This document shows, one piece after another, positions 11,131 through 22,407 of a stretch of 64,000 nt of DNA; positions within the stretch are counted from its first letter, which is position 1; each line of letters opens with the position of its first letter. The stretch comes from Eupeodes corollae (Eukaryota; Arthropoda; Insecta; Diptera; Syrphidae), in assembly GCF_945859685.1 (NCBI RefSeq), contig NC_079148.1, forward strand, positions 119,136,156-119,200,155, in the 5' to 3' direction. The notes below the pieces were generated by a model. The model was given only the letters and a program-made list of their open reading frames with translations. It searched no databases and was not told the origin of the DNA. The position numbers were made by a program, and so were the translations under genes.

Positions 11131-13388
11131 CCTCCGGTGGTACAACGACGTAAGTGCAAATTTTGAATTTTTTCATTTAAGTATGTCACAGCTCTTAACA
11201 AAGGTATTTTCTTCTAATAAAACAAAGACCTAATTGAAATTGTTCTATTTGTGTCCAGAGGGCAGATATGTCTTTGTACCGTTACATTGTTTTTAAACTA
11301 AAGTATCGCAACTACATACATTGACTTATCTGTCACTTTTGTTTTGTGAAAAGAAAAAATCTATTTAAGTGACGTAAGTGTGTCATTATTCAGCCAAATT
11401 AGCATCGCTTTCTGTATTTACGACGTTGTTACAAAATGGAACGTGGAAAAAAGCTGGCAAAACTTGCAATCGCAATGACAAAAGTTGAGGCTGATTATCC
11501 CAAAGTTTCTCCAGTCATGTCAGATAAGTGCGAGCCTCAACCAAGTACTTCTGCATTCGCTTATAATAAAGACAACAAAAAGGTGAAAAACTATTTCACT
11601 GCGACAAGAACTAGTGGAACAAAAATGAATTTAAGAAAAGTTTCTCAGAAAACATTCATTGAAAGCACCAGTTCGGAAAACGAAGACTTTTCTGCGGATG
11701 AAAGTGTTTTCTCTCCTGCAGAAAGGCAAGGTTCAGAGGGCGACAGAGATTCATCAATTATATCCAGTACGACAAGACTCAATTACAACTAGAAGTCTCG
11801 GTGGCCAATTTAGCGTTAAAGAAGGGAAAAAAAGATCTTTGAACCCAAACAATTGGAAGCAGAATGTAGCAAAAAATTACGCAACTCTGGACAAAGCTAT
11901 GTTTAGAAAACTGATAAGTTTGTTAAGGAAAGAGTTATGGGACCACCTTGCCCTAATCGTTGTTAGTTGGCATGCTCACCAAAATTTGATGAAAATTTAA
12001 GAACGGAACTTTTCAATAAATATTGGAGTCTCGGTTCTTTTCAGGGTTAACGTGATTTTTTAAACTCTTGCATTCAACCACTGCAGTATAAATACCGTCG
12101 CATATCAATGAAAAATAGAAACAAAGTTCTCGTGTTTGCAAACAACTTTCAGTGTCAGAAAGAGTTGTTCGATAAGTTATTAAGAACAAGGCATCAGGTG
12201 AAATGATCAAAAAAGATCAACGCGGAAAGCATTCCAATCTTCCGAAAACTGACAGCGAAATACTTAATTCAATAAGGTCCCACATAAACTTTATTTCACG
12301 AATCGAAAGTCACTATTTTAGGGCTCAGACTTTAAGGGAATTTAAAAACGGTGGGCTGTCTATAGCTAAAATGTATAGGCATTATGAAACGGATATTCAG
12401 TAATGAATTTAATATTTGATTCTTTGCACCAAAAAAGGACCAGTGCGACAATTGCGAAGCCTTTAAAAATTGAACAGAAGAGGAAAAGGAGCAGTTAGAA
12501 GGCTCTTACAAGCAACACCAGGATGAAAAGAAATTAAGTCGGGATGAAAAGACCAAAGACAAAGAAAACACATCTGACTTAGTAGTAGCCACGTACGACT
12601 TACAAGCTATTCTTCCAGTTTCTATTGGACAATCATCTGCTTTTTTTTATAAATCAAGACTTAACTGTTAGAATTTAACTGAAAGTTAAATAAGTAATAC
12701 CTGATAGGATCTTGCGTGCTTATGTTTCTTCAAGAGTTATCGGTCACTCGTCCAGGTGCAGACGATGTGTTTTACACCGACAACTGTGGTGGTCAGCAGA
12801 AGAATAGGTGAATAAATTACATACTTAAACTTCCTAAGAATAGTAAAATTTTGAGGATATTTTGATTAAGGTTCATAATTGGAATGAATTTTTATGCAGT
12901 ATTTTTACTGCACAGTGTTATTGAAAGGTCGCTGAAGAAAGCCAAAAAAGCGGGATCAATATACGTGCCCGACCAATATGTGTCGATCATAAGAACAGCT
13001 TAGAAGAAAGGAAATGCTTTCATAGTAAAGGAATTGAACTATAAGGACTTTCACGATTTAAAGTTGCTTTCTGAGGAAATGTGTTTTAATATTTCCAAAA
13101 ACATTAACGGCGACCCATATAAAATATCAGAATTAAGCTTTTACGCTTTGAAAAAAGGCAAAACAAATTATAGCGACATAACTTTGAAACAAGTTCTGTT
13201 TAAGTCGATAAACCATCGCTCTTCTGTCGCAAAGGAGTTGCAAGGTATACAATTAAAGCCCGCATACACATCAAAAATACCATTAGCATGTATTATGTTT
13301 TTTTTTAATTAAAACAGTTTTCAAAATGTTAACTCGTGTTTTTCGAAGAACCGACTTTATTTCATTTACGTCATTGTACCACCGGAGG
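11131..13388 (+). mobile_element. DNA transposon with 26 bp TIRs, central in palindrome
   Basis: The ends are inverted repeats: CCTCCGGTGGTACAACGACG at 11131 and its reverse complement, with one change in this stretch, ending at 13388. The match extends to about 26 bases (GTAAGTG against GTAAATG). Flanking bases give only TT on each side as a possible target duplication, so the target-site rule is unresolved. Between the ends is a decayed transposase (11436-13312). The protein type, with CPNRC, KDQCDNC and DNCGGQQKN, is common in insect genomes; I could not assign a superfamily. It is placed at the centre of the nested inverted structure, flanked by R copies in opposite orientation. Confidence 0.8.
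11436..13312 (+). pseudogene. Transposase of the central DNA transposon, broken
   Basis: The open frame from 11436 gives an acidic, Ser-rich N-terminus ending at 11792. A frameshift leads to RSLGGQFSVKEGKKRS and NWKQNVAKN (about 11800-11870). After further shifts come GPPCPNRC, FDENLRTELFNKYW (about 11990-12025), KKDQRGKHSNLP and ISRIESHYFRA (12203-12403), and then a Cys motif KKDQCDNCEAF (about 12435). YDLQAILPV follows at about 12595 and DNCGGQQKN at about 12780, the latter probably including a catalytic Asp. From there to VIERSLKKAKKAG (about 12920) a large block is missing and is replaced by AT-rich sequence resembling an intron remnant. A stop (near 13001) precedes the C-terminal piece 13034-13312. 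At least four inactivating changes are visible. Confidence 0.75.
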
Positions 13389-14411
13389 TTCGACAAACTA
13401 ATTGAAAAAAACTACATAACATGTCATTTTATTAAAAAGATTTAAAGCAAAAAACAAAAATTTAATTGTCAGTAGACTTAACAATCGATCAAGATTTTGA
13501 TATTTTACTTAATGTTGAAATTGTACCACCCAACAAAAAACCAAAGCACTGCTTTGCTTTACACAAATCAACAACACAACACTTTTGCATAATATTTTTT
13601 TTTTCTACAAGAATTTTTTATTGGTTGAAGTGAAATCGTACCACAATTATTGTAGTAGAATATACCATAAAACGTTTTCTTACTAAACAGAGCTGACCAC
13701 ATCCTTTACGAATAGCAAATGTGTCTGACCTGGATGTTAAATTAAGACTCTATATGCGGAACTTCAAGAAACTTCATTTACAATAAACTCCGTTTATTGA
13801 TGAATTTACGAGTACATTTTGACCAAGGCAGCTATTTGACAAGGAACGATTTTACACAAAACACTAAATGAAATTGTTCAGCAATTAAATAAATCGTGGA
13901 GTAATAAAGTTCTGCTTTCAGTTGAATTAAAAAACATGATCATTTGTCATTTTGACATAAATTGACTTGACTTCAACCGAAAGGAGATATTTCTTGACTA
14001 ACTTTCTAGTAAGCGGTCAATAAAGTTGCCTTAATTGGAAGGCTGGCCAACCAGATACTATCGAAACTTGCCTTACTTTCAAGTCCATTATGTCGACTGA
14101 ACCTGCCTAATGCAACTGTATCAAACTCTATCACTCGTTTCTTATATTTCGAAGAATTTTTACGATTTACAAACATTGCTCGTTATTTGACATTTTTGTT
14201 TTTAAATGACTTGGCTTCCACAAAATATTTTTTAATGTAGGAAGCTGCAGATATAATTATCAATTTACTATCAGGAAAAATTATATTTTTCATTATCCAC
14301 GTTATAGGCTGATAGCTTGATATTTAAAAGTGACTTCTGCTCCAGTTATTTTTGGGAAAATATTTATATTGTAGGCTTCAAAAACAATAATAAATGTTTT
14401 ATTTGAAAAAA
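13389..14411. other. Unassigned AT-rich spacer with TIR-like motifs
   Basis: No coding frame recognised. Two short strings resemble the transposon end: ttgtaccacc at 13521 and cgtaccac at about 13638. They may be relics of a related end or chance. Confidence 0.4.
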
Positions 14412-15440
14412 AGACGCTGATAACTTGCCATCCCGTCTGTTTTATTTATGTTGCTAAGAAGTTTGTAGGTTTTCCTGTTGTGTTAAAAAAGTTTTAAGTT
14501 GAATTGTTCTTACAAATTTTTAGATTACCAACAATATTTTTCATATAAGAAATAGTTCAGTTTGAAAATCCAGTTTTTTAAATAGATTCTTAGTCGAAAA
14601 AAATGTTAACCAATTACAGTACAGTAATTTTTACAATTTCAATTTATGAAATTAACTTGAGAGTTGTCAAGAACCAAACATTAATTTTTACCAAATTTGC
14701 GTACTATTTTTTGTAGATTTTATTTTTTTTTTATGAAAAAACGGACTGTTGGAAAATATTTCTGTGAAAAAAAAATAATTTTAAAGACAATATTTTTAAT
14801 TTTTGTAAAGCTATTTAAGTCGAAAGTACATTTATATCAAGTTTTGGTATTGTTTATGTTTTTTTTTGTAAAAAAAAACTGTCAATTCGAATTTTCTCAA
14901 AATTTTTCTAAAAGTTGAAAACAATAGTTTTTAAAAGAAAACAGTAGTATATCTCAAAGTTTTGAAAATATTTATTAATTTTTTAACTTTTATTCGTTTT
15001 TTATTCGTAAGATTTTCGGAGTGACAATTTTTGTTCAGTTTTTTTATTTATAAAAAAAAAACATTCATTGTATTTGTTCCAAAAATATGCTAGTTTGTTA
15101 TCACATTACAATATACTATATAAGATTTAATTCAAGTCTTTAACGTGTTTGGTTCGCGAGATTTTTAGGGTTAACCAAAATGTTCACCCACACAATTTTC
15201 TTGAGGGCCCTTTCTGCATCTTTCTGCATTATTATCTGTATAACAAAATGTATATGAAGTCGATACCTCTTCTGGTTCTTGAGCTATGGACAACAAAAAA
15301 AAACGTCGTAAGAGTACGGACGTACGAAAGAATTTCTAAAAATCTTTTATTTCGACTCTAGGGACCTTGAAAAGTCGAGAAATGTCAAAATTTTCAATTT
15401 GACAAATCGGACCCATTACAATAACTTCCTTTAGGAAGTT
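14412..15440 (+). repeat. R repeat copy 2
   Basis: It starts inside the 5' block of R ('cgctgataacttgccatcccgtctgt'), shows the 'tttgtaggttttcctg' block and several 'agtcgaaaa...ttaacc' subrepeats, then 'tagggttaacc', 'ggttcttgagctatgg', and the palindromic end aacttcctttaggaagtt (15423-15440). It lies in the opposite orientation to R copy 1. Confidence 0.85.
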
Positions 15441-15699
15441 AAAAATCTTCTAATGATAAAATACCTATACCTTTACCTACAAACTTGAAATTCTGCTCCT
15501 TGACTGAAGCCCTAAATCATACAAAATGCTTATCCGTCCTCTTTTCGTCCCATCAGGTTGATATAAGATATGATACTAAATTTTTAGAAATGAATAAGAT
15601 ATGCAAATGTAATGCGGTGACATTTGTAGTCATATATGGACATAAAATGTGAACGCCCCTGATACATTTCAACCGAAAAGAGATGGTATCCTGAACGCG

Positions 15700-16420
15700 A
15701 CCAAAAATCCCATACTCATTTCCTAATTTACCGAAATCGCCGCAATTCGCCATCACAAATTCTTTTTCTATTCATTCTTCTTCATCTTCGTTATTCGTTA
15801 ACCGGAAATTGCAGTCAGTTCAGTTTGTGAAATTTCGTACTCGCGATTGTGTAGTAATTCGAATTGAAAAGGAAACAAATTAATTAAAATATTTATTTTA
15901 TTATGTGCAATACAAAAATTTCATAAAAAATGTTAAATAAGCGGTAAATTTAAAGTTTATGTAAGAAAATATAAAGAAATCTCAAGGTTAAGTGTTTTAA
16001 ATTGTAATTTGTGAATTAGAATTCAATTCATTTGTTTCATTCTCCACGTAGCTCAGCGGGTCCGTTATTTCGTTGGTTCGGTAGGTAGGTAGATGTTGTA
16101 ATGATAAATGGCGGTAAAATTTGAAAATTCGAATCTGTTTTCTTTGGTGTTTAGATTGTCTCTCATTGTGCAGTAAAAAAGTGAACAGAAATAATAAGTG
16201 TGTATTAAAGTTAAATTTAAAAGGATTTTGAAGTGTTTTTTGTTTTAAATATGTAAATTAAATTTGAATTTAATTGTATTCTGTTCATATGTTCAACTAA
16301 TCGCGTCGCGTCTCGCAGTCGGTCTTGGTATCGGTAGTGTTGAAAAGGAAGTGAATTTTGTATGTCGGTTGTTTGGATTTGGAATATCAACATTATATTT
16401 TTTTGAATGGGTGAGTAAAT
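15700..16420 (+). repeat. Inner inverted-repeat arm B' (diverged)
   Basis: This is the partner of 8890-9670 in reverse orientation. Besides the shared blocks listed there it contains 'gcagtcagttcagtttgtg' (15811-15829), with two overlapping TCAGTT-like strings that resemble the insect transcription initiator, and ends at ATGG|GTGAGT (donor-like GT at 16411). The left arm has GTAAGT at the homologous place. This pattern would fit a non-coding first exon of about 600 bases, but no downstream exon or coding sequence was found. A repeat of unknown kind is an equal alternative. Confidence 0.7.
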
Positions 16421-17301
16421 TTGTTCCTTCTTTAATATTTTAACAAAAATTGCATTTAAGAAATCCAAAAATAATTTTAGTAGGATACAAACATAATTCA
16501 AACAGTATTTAGTAGACATGAATTATGATTTAAAAAAATCATCATAGAGTTAAAAGTTATTAGCCGAGTCTTACCTTAGCGTTTAAAATACTTGTTTTAG
16601 ATGTCTTAAACATTTTTGAAGAGCCATATTTTAAGAACCTCATTTGATAGAATAGGCGTAGTTGGCGCACGGTGCACAGGGAAGATAAAAATCGTTCAAA
16701 AAGGCCCGCATATTTCTTCCCCTTTTAGCTGCAGGGCAGTTTTATACAAATCTAAATAAACCAAATAAAATCTAATTACATCATTTTTAAATTACACTTC
16801 TATCTTTTCCAAAATGCTTTAGTATGGCTCTGTATGCATTTTATTTATTATTTATAATGTTTATTTGTCTGTCCGAAATCAAATTATTAAGCTGTTCTGC
16901 CATTATTTCCCAAAATTTTGCCTATTTATCGGAATTCTGTGCAAAAAAAATGCAAACGATATTGAAAAGAAATCAAAGAATTTTAACTTCTCAAAATGTG
17001 TAAGTTCTTAGATTAATAAAAATGTTTTTCTGTATTATTTATTTTAAAGGAACATTTTTTATTTTTTAATGGGGGGAGTCTGGGGATAGTGTTGCTGTGA
17101 GTGTGATAACTTTTTAAGAGAAACACCATAAATAATTTTCTAAAATTAATTAGTGTTTTTTTAAAGTTTGATTATTGGCGTCTAGATCAGTTTTTGGTAC
17201 AACATATTTTGCCTGCATGTGTGTGCATCACATCTTTTAAAAATTTAATTTTTTGAAACAAAATTTTTCTCAATTAGATTTTCTATATCTACATTCTTAT
17301 G
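16421..17301. other. Unassigned AT-rich spacer
   Basis: About 880 bases with no recognisable coding frame. The first 60 bases still show weak inverted similarity to the sequence left of 8935 ('aacaaaaattgc' against 'cacatttttgtc'). Confidence 0.4.
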
Positions 17302-17398
17302 GTCTTATTCAAAGATAGGTCCAGCGATGGAAAGGGAATGATTCCTAGATCACAATCCTGAAATTTCAGCCCTCTAGGCGGTCTAGATCGAGAAATAA
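17302..17398 (-). repeat. Inverted satellite segment flanking the array
   Basis: This stretch is the reverse complement of the segment at about 17516-17612 and of its repeats in the array ('tcttattcaaagatagg', 'gaatgattcctagatcacaa', 'atcctgaaatttcagcc'). It therefore forms, with the first monomer, an inverted pair of about 95 bases around a core of about 118 bases. Confidence 0.85.
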
Positions 17399-18175
17399 TA
17401 GAGTTAAAGTTATGGGCAAAAATCCACGTCCAAACTTTAAATGCGAATATCTCGCTTAAAAACGCATCTAAAAGGCATAAAAGTCGGCACCTAATGGACA
17501 ATTTTTGAACTCCAATATTTCTTGATCTAGACCACCTAGATGGCTGAAATTTCAGGATTGTGATCTAGGAATCATTCCCTTTCCATTGGTGTGCCTATCT
17601 TTGAATAAGACCAACTCTACAACAAGTTATGGGCAAAAATCCATGTCCAAATTTTAAATGCGAATATCTCGCTTAAAACGCATCTAAAAGGTATCAAAGT
17701 CGGCACCTAATGGACAATTTTTGAACTCCAATATTTCTTGATCTGGAACACCTAAATGGCTGAAATTTCAGGATTGTGATCTAGGAATCATTCCTTTTCC
17801 ATTGGTGTGCCTATCTTTGAATAAGACCAACTCTACAACAAGTTATGGCAAAATTCCATGTCCAAACTTTAAATGCGAATATCTCGCTTAAAACGCATCT
17901 AAAAGGTATCAAAGTCGGCACCTAATGGACAATTTTTGAACTCCAATATTTCTTGATCTGGACCACCTAGATGGCTGAAATTTCAGGATTGTGATCTAGG
18001 AATCATTCCCTTTCCATTGGTGTGCCTATCTTTGAATAAGACCAACTCTACAACAAGTTATGGGCAAAAATCCATGTCCAAACTTTAAATGCGAATATCT
18101 CGCTTAAAACGCATCTAAAAGGCATAAAAGTCGGCACCTAATGGACAATTTTTGAACTCCAATATTTCTTGATCT
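17399..18175 (+). repeat. 215-216 bp tandem satellite array, runs into gap
   Basis: The phrase 'tccaatatttcttgatct' recurs at 17511, 17727, 17942 and 18158, giving steps of 216, 215 and 216 bases. Each monomer contains 'gatctaggaatcattcc', 'gtgcctatctttgaataag', 'aagttatgg', 'gcgaatatctcgctt' and 'aagtcggcacctaatgg'. Monomers differ by few changes. The array is cut by the N run, so its true length is unknown. Confidence 0.95.
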
Positions 18176-18375
18176 NNNNNNNNNNNNNNNNNNNNNNNNN
18201 NNNNNNNNNNNNNNNNNNNNNNNNNNNNNNNNNNNNNNNNNNNNNNNNNNNNNNNNNNNNNNNNNNNNNNNNNNNNNNNNNNNNNNNNNNNNNNNNNNNN
18301 NNNNNNNNNNNNNNNNNNNNNNNNNNNNNNNNNNNNNNNNNNNNNNNNNNNNNNNNNNNNNNNNNNNNNNNNNNN
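18176..18375. other. Assembly gap, 200 N
   Basis: Exactly 200 N, which suggests a placeholder size. It separates the satellite array from arm A', so the join between them is a scaffolding inference. Confidence 0.99.
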
Positions 18376-20032
18376 GGTCCTCTTGTTATCTCCATACTTC
18401 GGTTAAATTACCAACACTTAAAGTTTCTTGCAAAAATAAAAAAAAAAACACGAAAATTCACTAAAAAAGACAAAATGCCCACAATTTGATAAAAATTTAC
18501 AGACCCTCCTTAATAAAAAAAAAAAAAACACAGACCAAAAACTTTATCCGTCTGCCTCATGAGAATATAGGCACATCGCAGAGAACATTAACAAATCTAT
18601 GTAGAAATTCATGAATTCAAAAGGAAGAAGAAAGAAAAAAACAAGGGCCTTCAGCAGCTACTTCTATACATTTACCCATAAATATTTGTCCCGTCACCAT
18701 CATCATCATCATAATCATCATCATAATAATATTTTTCGTTTGTTTCCGTTTTGAACCGACAAAACTTCATTCCCCCCCATCACATCATCACATTCACTCA
18801 AAACTGATAGCAACCAGCAAGGACTTTCACATACACGAGACGAGAATGAGGATACACCAGGCTTGAGATGATATCGAAAGCGAGAAACATTAAAATATAT
18901 ATCAGAGAACGGCTGGGAAAACCTTACTGAAGCTCCACTCTTCTTATCACTCGAGGACTTTTCATATCCTGACAGGACGTTGTTTTTTTCTGATTCTACA
19001 AAACTTTTTTCTACTCCCTCGCCAACTTCCCTCACTCCATTTCAACTCAGTGATATCATTTGTAGAGGAAAAATTTGCCGGGAAGAAGATGATTTTCACT
19101 TAAAATTACACTTTTACATTCCCCAAATGTGTGGGCATGTGTTTGGGTAAACATTGCGCTTCAAAATGTTCGTGTTCTTCCTCCCAAAGGACGACGACAA
19201 CGATGACAGAAAAACCAACACACACAAACACAAAATAACGAACACCAACAATGTCTATTATTTGTTATTATTATGCCTTTTTTCGGATAAAATTAGCAAA
19301 GAAAAAAAACAACTTTTCAGCAAGTTTGTCATCACAAATAACCATTTTTCTTGCTGTTTCGCTTATTTGAGCTTGCTGGAAAAATTCATTAAAAATTACA
19401 CAAAAGAAAAGGACTTCCTTTTTGGACGGCTTTTATTTTTTTTTTTTATTTATTTATATAATAGCCGGAGGCAATATTTGCAAAAGGAAGGACATTCTTG
19501 ATGTTTTTTTTCTGTTATTATTTATTTAATATTATAACATATTTGCGTTGTTCCCTTTTTTCATTCTTACTTACTTATATACTTTTGAGCAGGAATCTTT
19601 CATTGATATTTATAGGAAAAGGAATCGAGTGGGCAAACATTTTCCAAAATAAAAAAAAGGAAAATATTTGAATTGATGATATTTTATTTTCGTGTATGGA
19701 GGTAAAGTGTGTGTGTTGTTTGTAAGTGTATGCTCGTGCTTTTATCACTTAGGGATAATTTGAAAAATGTGCCAATAAAAGAAAACACTTTTGAAAAAGG
19801 GGGTAGCTATCTAGAGATAAAGTTTTTAATTTTAAAAGTTTTGAATAACACCACACCATACCATACCATTGACACAGGGGGCCACGTGCAGGCTGGGGGA
19901 AAATTGAATGAATTCCTGTTTTTCTTTTTTACGATATGTCAGTTATTATGTAAACTGAGGGTGTGTTTTTTGGTTATTGAACAGAATTTTTGAAATTTTA
20001 GGCTAAAAGGGAAGGTTTCTTCTATTACAATC
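18376..20032 (-). repeat. Outer inverted-repeat arm A'
   Basis: This is the reverse complement of 2371-4010 with few differences. Small indels are visible, for example in the polyA run near 18520 and in the block near 19890-19910. It begins directly at the gap with 'ggtcctcttgttatctcc' and ends at 20032. No target-site duplication is seen when the flanks of the two arms are compared. Confidence 0.9.
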
Positions 20033-20319
20033 GGAGTTTCTTATTATTGTTCTTTGAAATTATGGAACCTAGGAAGTGTGAAGGAAACTGCTTTTTTTTA
20101 AGGTTGTTTAGAACATATCCAATATGAATGATTTACTAAAACAACAAATATCGGAAAAAAAATGAATTAAAATAATATAATGGAAAAATTATACCGAACT
20201 TAGGAATGATAGAAATGTGTGAATAAATTTATAAAAAGTATTTTGTAAACAAATTTTGTGGTACTTTTTAACTTCATATCGAAGTTTTTTTTAGTTTTTA
20301 GGCAAAATTGCATCACAGC
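20033..20319. other. Unassigned AT-rich spacer
   Basis: AT-rich sequence between arm A' and LINE-D1. Nothing recognised. Confidence 0.35.
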
Positions 20320-22375
20320 ATAGTATATACCTTCAAGCTCCAAGAACGAGGTTTATGAAAAACTAAACAACTGTATTGAAAGAATTTATCTCTGTCCTTT
20401 TGGAAACTGAAGACGAAGTATTGGTTGTTGGTGATTTTTATTTACCCAATCTCAATTGGATTCAAATTGACGATGATAACTTTTACGTTCCAAAAAAACG
20501 CATCATCTTTAAATTAACTTTTATTAACAGATGGTATGTCTTCATGTGGCTTAGGTCAACTCAACGTGAAGAACCGTTTTGGAAAAACACTCGATTTGGT
20601 ATTTTTCTCCGAAACCATATACTCTGAAGCAGCTGTGATTTATTCTGCTGCCAAAATTGTGGACGAATATTGCCATCAACCTGCATTAGACTAGACATAG
20701 CATTAATTTAAGCATGGCTTAGTCTCATATACTATCTAATAACAACAAACTAGAATTCAACTTTAGTAGATGTAATTTTGAAAAACTTATTAATTTATTA
20801 TGTAGGATCAATTCGGATCACACATTTTGTAACTTAAATATTGACAATATTTATACATTTTTTATTTAACTCTTTTTGACTATTTCTACAAAACAATTCG
20901 ATTTAAAAATATTCGAAATAACTTGAGTGTTGGTTCATAGTTGGTTGGTTAAACCATAGTTCAATTCTCCCGTTAAACACTTAAAAAACTAATGATTATA
21001 CTTGGATAAAGTATAAACAATCATGAAATGATGATGATTATAGGACGTTTCTTATAATAAAACAACTTTTCACTGACTACTGTAACATCCTATATGATGA
21101 CTACACACGGAAAATGAAATTAAACCTTAAAAGTCTTAAGAAGAAGACTTGTGGGTACCCTAACTTAATGACTAATTCGACATTAAATAGTAATGAGCCG
21201 AGAATAATTACGAACATGTTTGCAAACTACTTCCAGAAGATGCTTTGGTAGACAATAATACCAATTGTTTTCGTAACACATCAATGCCACTGTTTCAAAT
21301 TTCCCCCACATAAATTCTATCAATTTCGTAAACAAGTAAGAAACTGTCCTTAATAGTATCCTACAACTTGACGAATGTTTTAGTCCTGGTCCCGACGACG
21401 GTGTACCATCATCCATTTTAAAGGAATGTGCTGCGTAGCACATACGTTATGTTGTTCTTTTTAACACGTCTTTAAGTAACTCGCTGTTTCCTTTTATCTT
21501 TAAGTTCTCCTTCATAATAGCAGTACACAAAAAACGTCCTAAAAACGAAATAATGAACTACCGATCTATTGCTAAGCTATCTGTGATACCTAATCTATTT
21601 GAGTCTATCGGGTGTAGCGTCCTTTCTTTTTACTGTAGTTCAATTATCTATGATAATCAGCATGGGGTTGTTAAAAAGCGTTTAACTGTCACTAATCTGT
21701 TTCACTTTACGTCCTTTTGTTAAGATGTTTTTGAAAAACGTGAAAAGTAGATTGTATCTTTACTAACTTCAGCAAGGGCTTTGACAAATTGTGTCGTAAA
21801 ACATTACTTTTACATTACTTTTAAAATGAATTCTGGTGTCGCCCAGGGCAATCATCTTGGTCCTATTCTATTTGTTTTTTTTTTTTATAAATTTCTTGGT
21901 TTTGATCATACAAAATTTGTCTGTCCCAATAATATGCTGATACCATTAAAATTTAAAAAAAATAACTTTCATCTGACTGTCTTCTTTTGCAAGAAGACTT
22001 AATATTCAGGGAATTTTCTGACTTGGGTATTGTCTTAGGTTCGTAACTAAAATTTAATGAACATAATTAACTTCATAGTTAAAAAATCAAATAGAGTTCT
22101 GGGGTTTTTTATGAGCCGTGATTTCCGTGATTGATGTTTTAAAATTACTTTTTGTTTCATTTATAAGACCAGTCCTAGAATATGCTTGTACAGTATGGTC
22201 ACGTTACTACGCCACACCGTACACGTCACAAGACTCAAAGCCATTCCAAAAAATTGTGTGTTTTTGTCTACGATCCCTTTCGTGGTTTCATGATATTCAT
22301 ATATTACCGCCTTATTCACAAAGACTTTCTCTCATAAATCTTCCTTCTTTGACAATTCATAGGAATTGTTAACAA
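20320..22375 (+). mobile_element. LINE-D1, heavily decayed non-LTR element
   Basis: The order of motifs identifies a LINE ORF2. An endonuclease segment at 20376-20500 has LVVGDFYLPNLNW. RT pieces follow: SPGPDDGVPSSILKEC (about 21375), NYRSIAKLSVIP (about 21555), SGVAQGNHLGPILF (about 21830), a decayed catalytic site reading FDHTKFVC instead of FADDTK (about 21900), and FIRPVLEYACTVWSRY (about 22158). Frames are shifted repeatedly and the motif C aspartates are lost. The similar NYMPIAKRSCIP motif at 41890 places it near LINE-D2 and LINE-D3 (CR1/Jockey-like group). Confidence 0.75.
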
Positions 22376-22407
22376 TAGTATTTAACGAATTATAATAATA
22401 AAAAAAT

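Noticed and set aside
16050..16090. tRNA gene suggested by 'gtagctcagcgggtccgtta' followed by 'ggttcg' in arm B' (and B)
   Set aside because: The spacing and lack of a closing acceptor stem do not give a cloverleaf. At most it is a tRNA-derived piece.
18138..18489. Open frames across 18138-18489
   Set aside because: They are made of N bases from the assembly gap.
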